Origin: Sphingobacterium gobiense
GTDB lineage: Bacteria > Bacteroidota > Bacteroidia > Sphingobacteriales > Sphingobacteriaceae
NCBI RefSeq assembly: GCF_002980575.1
Contig: NZ_PVBS01000001.1
Location: 248,001-312,000 of the forward strand
DNA: 64,000 bases
Reading direction: 5' to 3'
Numbering within the stretch: position 1 is the first letter of the stretch; every line of letters begins with the position of its first letter. Below, one piece after another: positions 61,517-64,000 of the stretch. The notes beneath the pieces were generated by a model. That model was not told where the DNA came from. It saw only the letters and a list, made by a program, of their open reading frames with translations, and searched no databases. Position numbers and translations under genes: made by a program.

Positions 61517-61782
61517 GTTTTCTGTATTTCGTTTTATTTCCAACCTAGTCGCAAAGATAAATAAATATTTATCGTTTAATCCACAGAACTTACAAACCGT
61601 GTCGTCGCGACGTAAGATCAACCAAGGAATTAGTGTTAGCAAGAAAGAGTACAGCACTCAGGCGCACATTATATAAACGAAGATAAATATTTTACCATTT
61701 CGCGAACGATTACAAAAAAAATAAAAAATCTTACTAAGATTCCCATATAGATGTCGTTATAAGATACACAACCACTATAAAC

Positions 61783-62979
61783 ATGAAAGCTATATCAAAA
61801 ATAGCCAGGCTCATTAAACGATACATGGACGGAGAACTTACTCCAGAAGAACGCATAGTCTTGGAACAATGGCGACGCGAAACGCCAGAAAATGAAGCTT
61901 TTTTTAAAACGCTTACCGAAGGTGATGAAATCTTTGAAGATGGGCTATCTTGGATTCAGCTTGAGCAAGAGGAAGGCGAAGACTGGCTCCGCAGACTTAA
62001 GGAGCGAACCTTGAAAAGAGCCAGTACAGCTGCAGATAGGGGAGAGCGCTCAAGAAGGCTTTATTTTATTTATTTTGCCGCCGCAGCCGTTCTGTTGATA
62101 GCAGGTTTCTTCGGTTATTTTCAACTTAGTGCCCCAACGGTCGGGGAGAAGGAGGTAAGCCTTTCCAGTATACAGGCCGGGACCAATAAAGCAAAGCTCG
62201 TTTTGTCTGATGGCAAGGAGATAAACTTGAGGAGCGACAAAGATGGGATTATCCTTGACAACCAGTTAACCTATGCTGATGGTACACCTTTATTGGTAAT
62301 AGATAAAAACAGAATTTCGCATATTAAAGCCACTATCCATGTTCCAAAAGGAGGCAAATATAAAGTCACCTTATCAGACGGCAGCAAAGTATGGCTAAAC
62401 GCCCAATCAACATTGGTCTATCCACTCCAATTTGATAACCGGAATCGTAAAGTTACCTTAGAAGGCGAAGCTTATTTTGAAGTTGCATCCGTTACCGATG
62501 AGAATCAAGTCATACCCTTTGAAGTCATTTGTAGCAATCAGAAAATTCTCGTCACGGGAACAGCGTTTAACGTATCCGCTTATGCGGATGATATCCGTAC
62601 TATAACTACGCTCGTCGAAGGATCGGTCAGTATAGAATCCGGACATCAAAAGGTACGTTTGATGCCGAATCAACAAGTCATAAGCACCACCACCGGGAAT
62701 ATCATTAAAAAAGAAGTAGATGTGCAACCTTTCGTAGCCTGGAAAGATAATAAATTCCTGTTTCACGAAACAGAATTACGTGATTTAATGAAGTCAATCA
62801 GCCGTTGGTATGCTATTGACGTCAGTTACCAAGATAAGATTTCACCAACCTATTTCTACGGGGAAATAGACAGAGATAAAAACCTTGCCGAGGTGCTGCG
62901 TATTATCGAAAAAAGTGGCGTTAAATTTAAGCTTCAAAACAGCGGAAAAACGTCGAATTTAATAATCATTAAAGAATAA
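61783..62979 (+). CDS. FecR-type anti-sigma factor without adjacent sigma gene
   Basis: The 398-residue protein has the FecR architecture: a helical N-terminus (KRYMDGELTPEERIVLEQW), a membrane helix LYFIYFAAAAVLLIAGFFGYF (about 87-107), the FecR domain with IHVPKGGKYKVTLSDGSKVWLNAQST (about 185-210) and a C-terminal DUF4974 part. It is followed by a SusC gene with an STN domain, its likely signalling partner. The ECF sigma gene that normally precedes such pairs is missing: the nearest upstream gene is divergent. The upstream gap holds a weak promoter-like TGTCGTTATAAG at about 61752-61763. Confidence 0.92.
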   Translation: MKAISKIARLIKRYMDGELTPEERIVLEQWRRETPENEAFFKTLTEGDEIFEDGLSWIQLEQEEGEDWLRRLKERTLKRASTAADRGERSRRLYFIYFAAAAVLLIAGFFGYFQLSAPTVGEKEVSLSSIQAGTNKAKLVLSDGKEINLRSDKDGIILDNQLTYADGTPLLVIDKNRISHIKATIHVPKGGKYKVTLSDGSKVWLNAQSTLVYPLQFDNRNRKVTLEGEAYFEVASVTDENQVIPFEVICSNQKILVTGTAFNVSAYADDIRTITTLVEGSVSIESGHQKVRLMPNQQVISTTTGNIIKKEVDVQPFVAWKDNKFLFHETELRDLMKSISRWYAIDVSYQDKISPTYFYGEIDRDKNLAEVLRIIEKSGVKFKLQNSGKTSNLIIIKE

Positions 62980-62996
62980 ACATAAACAAACGAACT

Positions 62997-63067
62997 ATGG
63001 AAAGAACAGGCATCAAATACCTAATGTGAGCAAAAACCGAATCGGGTCTCGTACACCCGATTTCGGT
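62997..63067 (+). promoter_or_regulatory. Leader mini-ORF and hairpin between fecR and susC
   Basis: An ATG at 62997 opens a 10-codon ORF (MERTGIKYLM, stop 63027-63029), followed by a 12-bp hairpin with one bulge (63036-63047/63055-63067, loop CTCGTAC). No T-run follows. The layout suggests post-transcriptional control of the SusC gene, but the mini-ORF could be chance. Confidence 0.4.
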
Positions 63068-63142
63068 CATTACGATTTGCTGAAAAGCGTCGATACAGAT
63101 TATAAACTCTTATTCATTACCAAATCCTAATTGTACAAAAAT

Positions 63143-64000
63143 ATGATTTTTTTGCAACATAATGATTATGGCAGGGAACCTGCCTCTTCTAAACTAAAAC
63201 GCTGGATAGTCCTTATGAAATTAACTATTTTGCTTACGTTATTGAGTGTTTTTAAACTCACAGCAAGTGGATTCGCACAGCACGTATCACTGAAGGTCGT
63301 AAACGCTCCGCTAATTCATATCATGCAGACCGTTCAAAAACAAAGTGGCGTGCCCTTTTTATTAAATGGCAAAGATCTTGCAGATACGAAGATTACGATA
63401 AATATCGAGCAAGCGCCCTTGGAAAAAGCACTAACGTCGCTATTTGCCGGTCAACCTATCGCGTGGGAGATATCTGACGGAACGATTATCCTCCGTCGTT
63501 CCAATAAAACTAACTTCCCGCTATCCGCTGAGTCGATCAAACAAGAGCGTATCATAAAGGGGCGCGTTACGGACGAGCAGGGGAGGCCCATCCAAGGCGC
63601 GTCGATACAAGTTGCAGGCACGAAAGACGGGACAAGTACTGACGAACAAGGAAACTTTTCCATCGCTGTCAACGCTCCCAATAGTATTCTCCAAGTTTCG
63701 TATGTTGGCTTTCTCAAATCAGAAATCACCATCGGCAATCAACAAACCATCAACGTAACGTTGAAAACCAGTTTTGGTGATTTAGATGAGGTTGTTGTAG
63801 TGGGCTACGGTACGCAGAAGAAAAAATTGATCACCGGAGCCAGCATTCAAGTCAAAGGAGAGGATCTACAGAAACTGAGCACGCCAAGTATATTAGAAGC
63901 GCTACAGAGCCAATCTCCGGGGGTTCAAATTACGCAAAATTCAGGTATGCCGGGCGAAAGCTTTAAGGTGACCGTTCGTGGTATTGGAACGACCGGCAAT
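63143..64000 (+). CDS. SusC/RagA TonB-dependent transporter with STN domain, N-terminal part
   Basis: An ATG at 63143 opens 286 codons to the window end. The signal peptide lies at about residues 25-46 (MKLTILLTLLSVFKLTASGF; an alternative ATG is at 63215). An STN domain follows (about 47-115), then a carboxypeptidase-regulatory-like domain (IIKGRVTDEQGRPIQGASIQ, from about 137) and the SusC plug signature DLDEVVVVGYGTQKKKLITGA (about 213-233). The rest of the plug and the barrel are beyond the edge. It pairs with the fecR just upstream. Confidence 0.93.
   Translation, partial: MIFLQHNDYGREPASSKLKRWIVLMKLTILLTLLSVFKLTASGFAQHVSLKVVNAPLIHIMQTVQKQSGVPFLLNGKDLADTKITINIEQAPLEKALTSLFAGQPIAWEISDGTIILRRSNKTNFPLSAESIKQERIIKGRVTDEQGRPIQGASIQVAGTKDGTSTDEQGNFSIAVNAPNSILQVSYVGFLKSEITIGNQQTINVTLKTSFGDLDEVVVVGYGTQKKKLITGASIQVKGEDLQKLSTPSILEALQSQSPGVQITQNSGMPGESFKVTVRGIGTTGN

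Noticed and set aside
61517-61657. N-terminal extension of the small exported protein
   Set aside because: The extension has no coding texture, and the ATG at 61516 opens a clear signal peptide.
1-64000. tRNA, rRNA, CRISPR, insertion sequence, prophage or defence genes
   Set aside because: Intergenic gaps were scanned by eye for cloverleaf and T-arm motifs, regular repeats, transposases, integrases and nuclease-type defence proteins; none was convincing.

Overview
The window reads as a chromosomal segment of a Sphingobacteriaceae-like member of the Bacteroidota. The reasons are two SusC/FecR loci with ECF-sigma control, a fused SecDF, DUF4290, DUF4199 and TIGR02757 family proteins, lipoproteins with Bacteroidota-style lipoboxes, weak or absent Shine-Dalgarno sequences, and promoters that fit the Bacteroidota pattern TTG/TTTG, about 20 nt, TAnnTTTG. 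I see no rRNA, tRNA, CRISPR array, insertion sequence or prophage. Genus cannot be fixed from the sequence alone.

Layout. 1-835: the start of a DNA glycosylase gene, then a non-coding, palindrome-rich repeat that looks like a MITE. 836-7473: ubiX, a dihydroorotase-like gene with degraded metal ligands, two unknown or membrane proteins, two family 2 glycosyltransferases, a metallo-hydrolase and a 50-residue membrane protein. 7470-12791 (minus): ispD, sbcC, sbcD and a Rdx/SelW-like protein. 12816-13735: a 0.9 kb gap with a small-RNA-like unit and three TGACC-NN-GGTCA palindromes. 13736-24344 (plus): UvrD/PcrA helicase, DUF4290, murA, amt, lepA, folD, a lipoprotein with LEA-like repeats, a Gre-like factor and an SH3 protein.

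24370-36554 (minus): a metallo-hydrolase, a DUF937-like protein and a polysaccharide utilization locus. The locus runs GH20, ECF sigma, FecR, SusC, SusD, a fasciclin/DNRLRE lipoprotein and GH16. 36673-42933: a TetR-led tripartite RND efflux operon. 43062-43170: a second small-RNA-like unit. 43222-47441 (minus): cytochrome c/SCO/lipoprotein, a Cys-rich microprotein, a uridine-kinase-like protein, LysM and DUF4905-like genes. 47465-52188: NfeD, rlmF, TIGR02757, gapA and a TlpA-like thioredoxin. 52336-59196 (minus): secDF, DUF763, a VOC protein, a metallo-hydrolase and a luciferase-like oxidoreductase. 59308-59382 (minus): a third small-RNA-like unit. 59528-64000: yjbQ, a DoxD/DoxA fusion, a small exported protein, a second FecR and a SusC cut by the window edge.

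The most interesting signals are non-coding. First, three dispersed loci share a box (CATAATT-y-AGG ... TTATAATTGGTT) followed by a strong hairpin with a C-rich loop and a U-tract; they look like one small-RNA family. Second, a near-identical 34-35 bp element lies upstream of fecR and of the GH20 gene and is a good candidate for the promoter read by the ECF sigma factor encoded between them. Third, a perfect 11-bp inverted repeat overlaps the -7 box of that sigma gene. Protein-level oddities include MurA with Asp at the catalytic Cys position, a dihydroorotase-like protein lacking key ligands, and a DUF763 protein ending in QLSLF, a sliding-clamp-binding motif.
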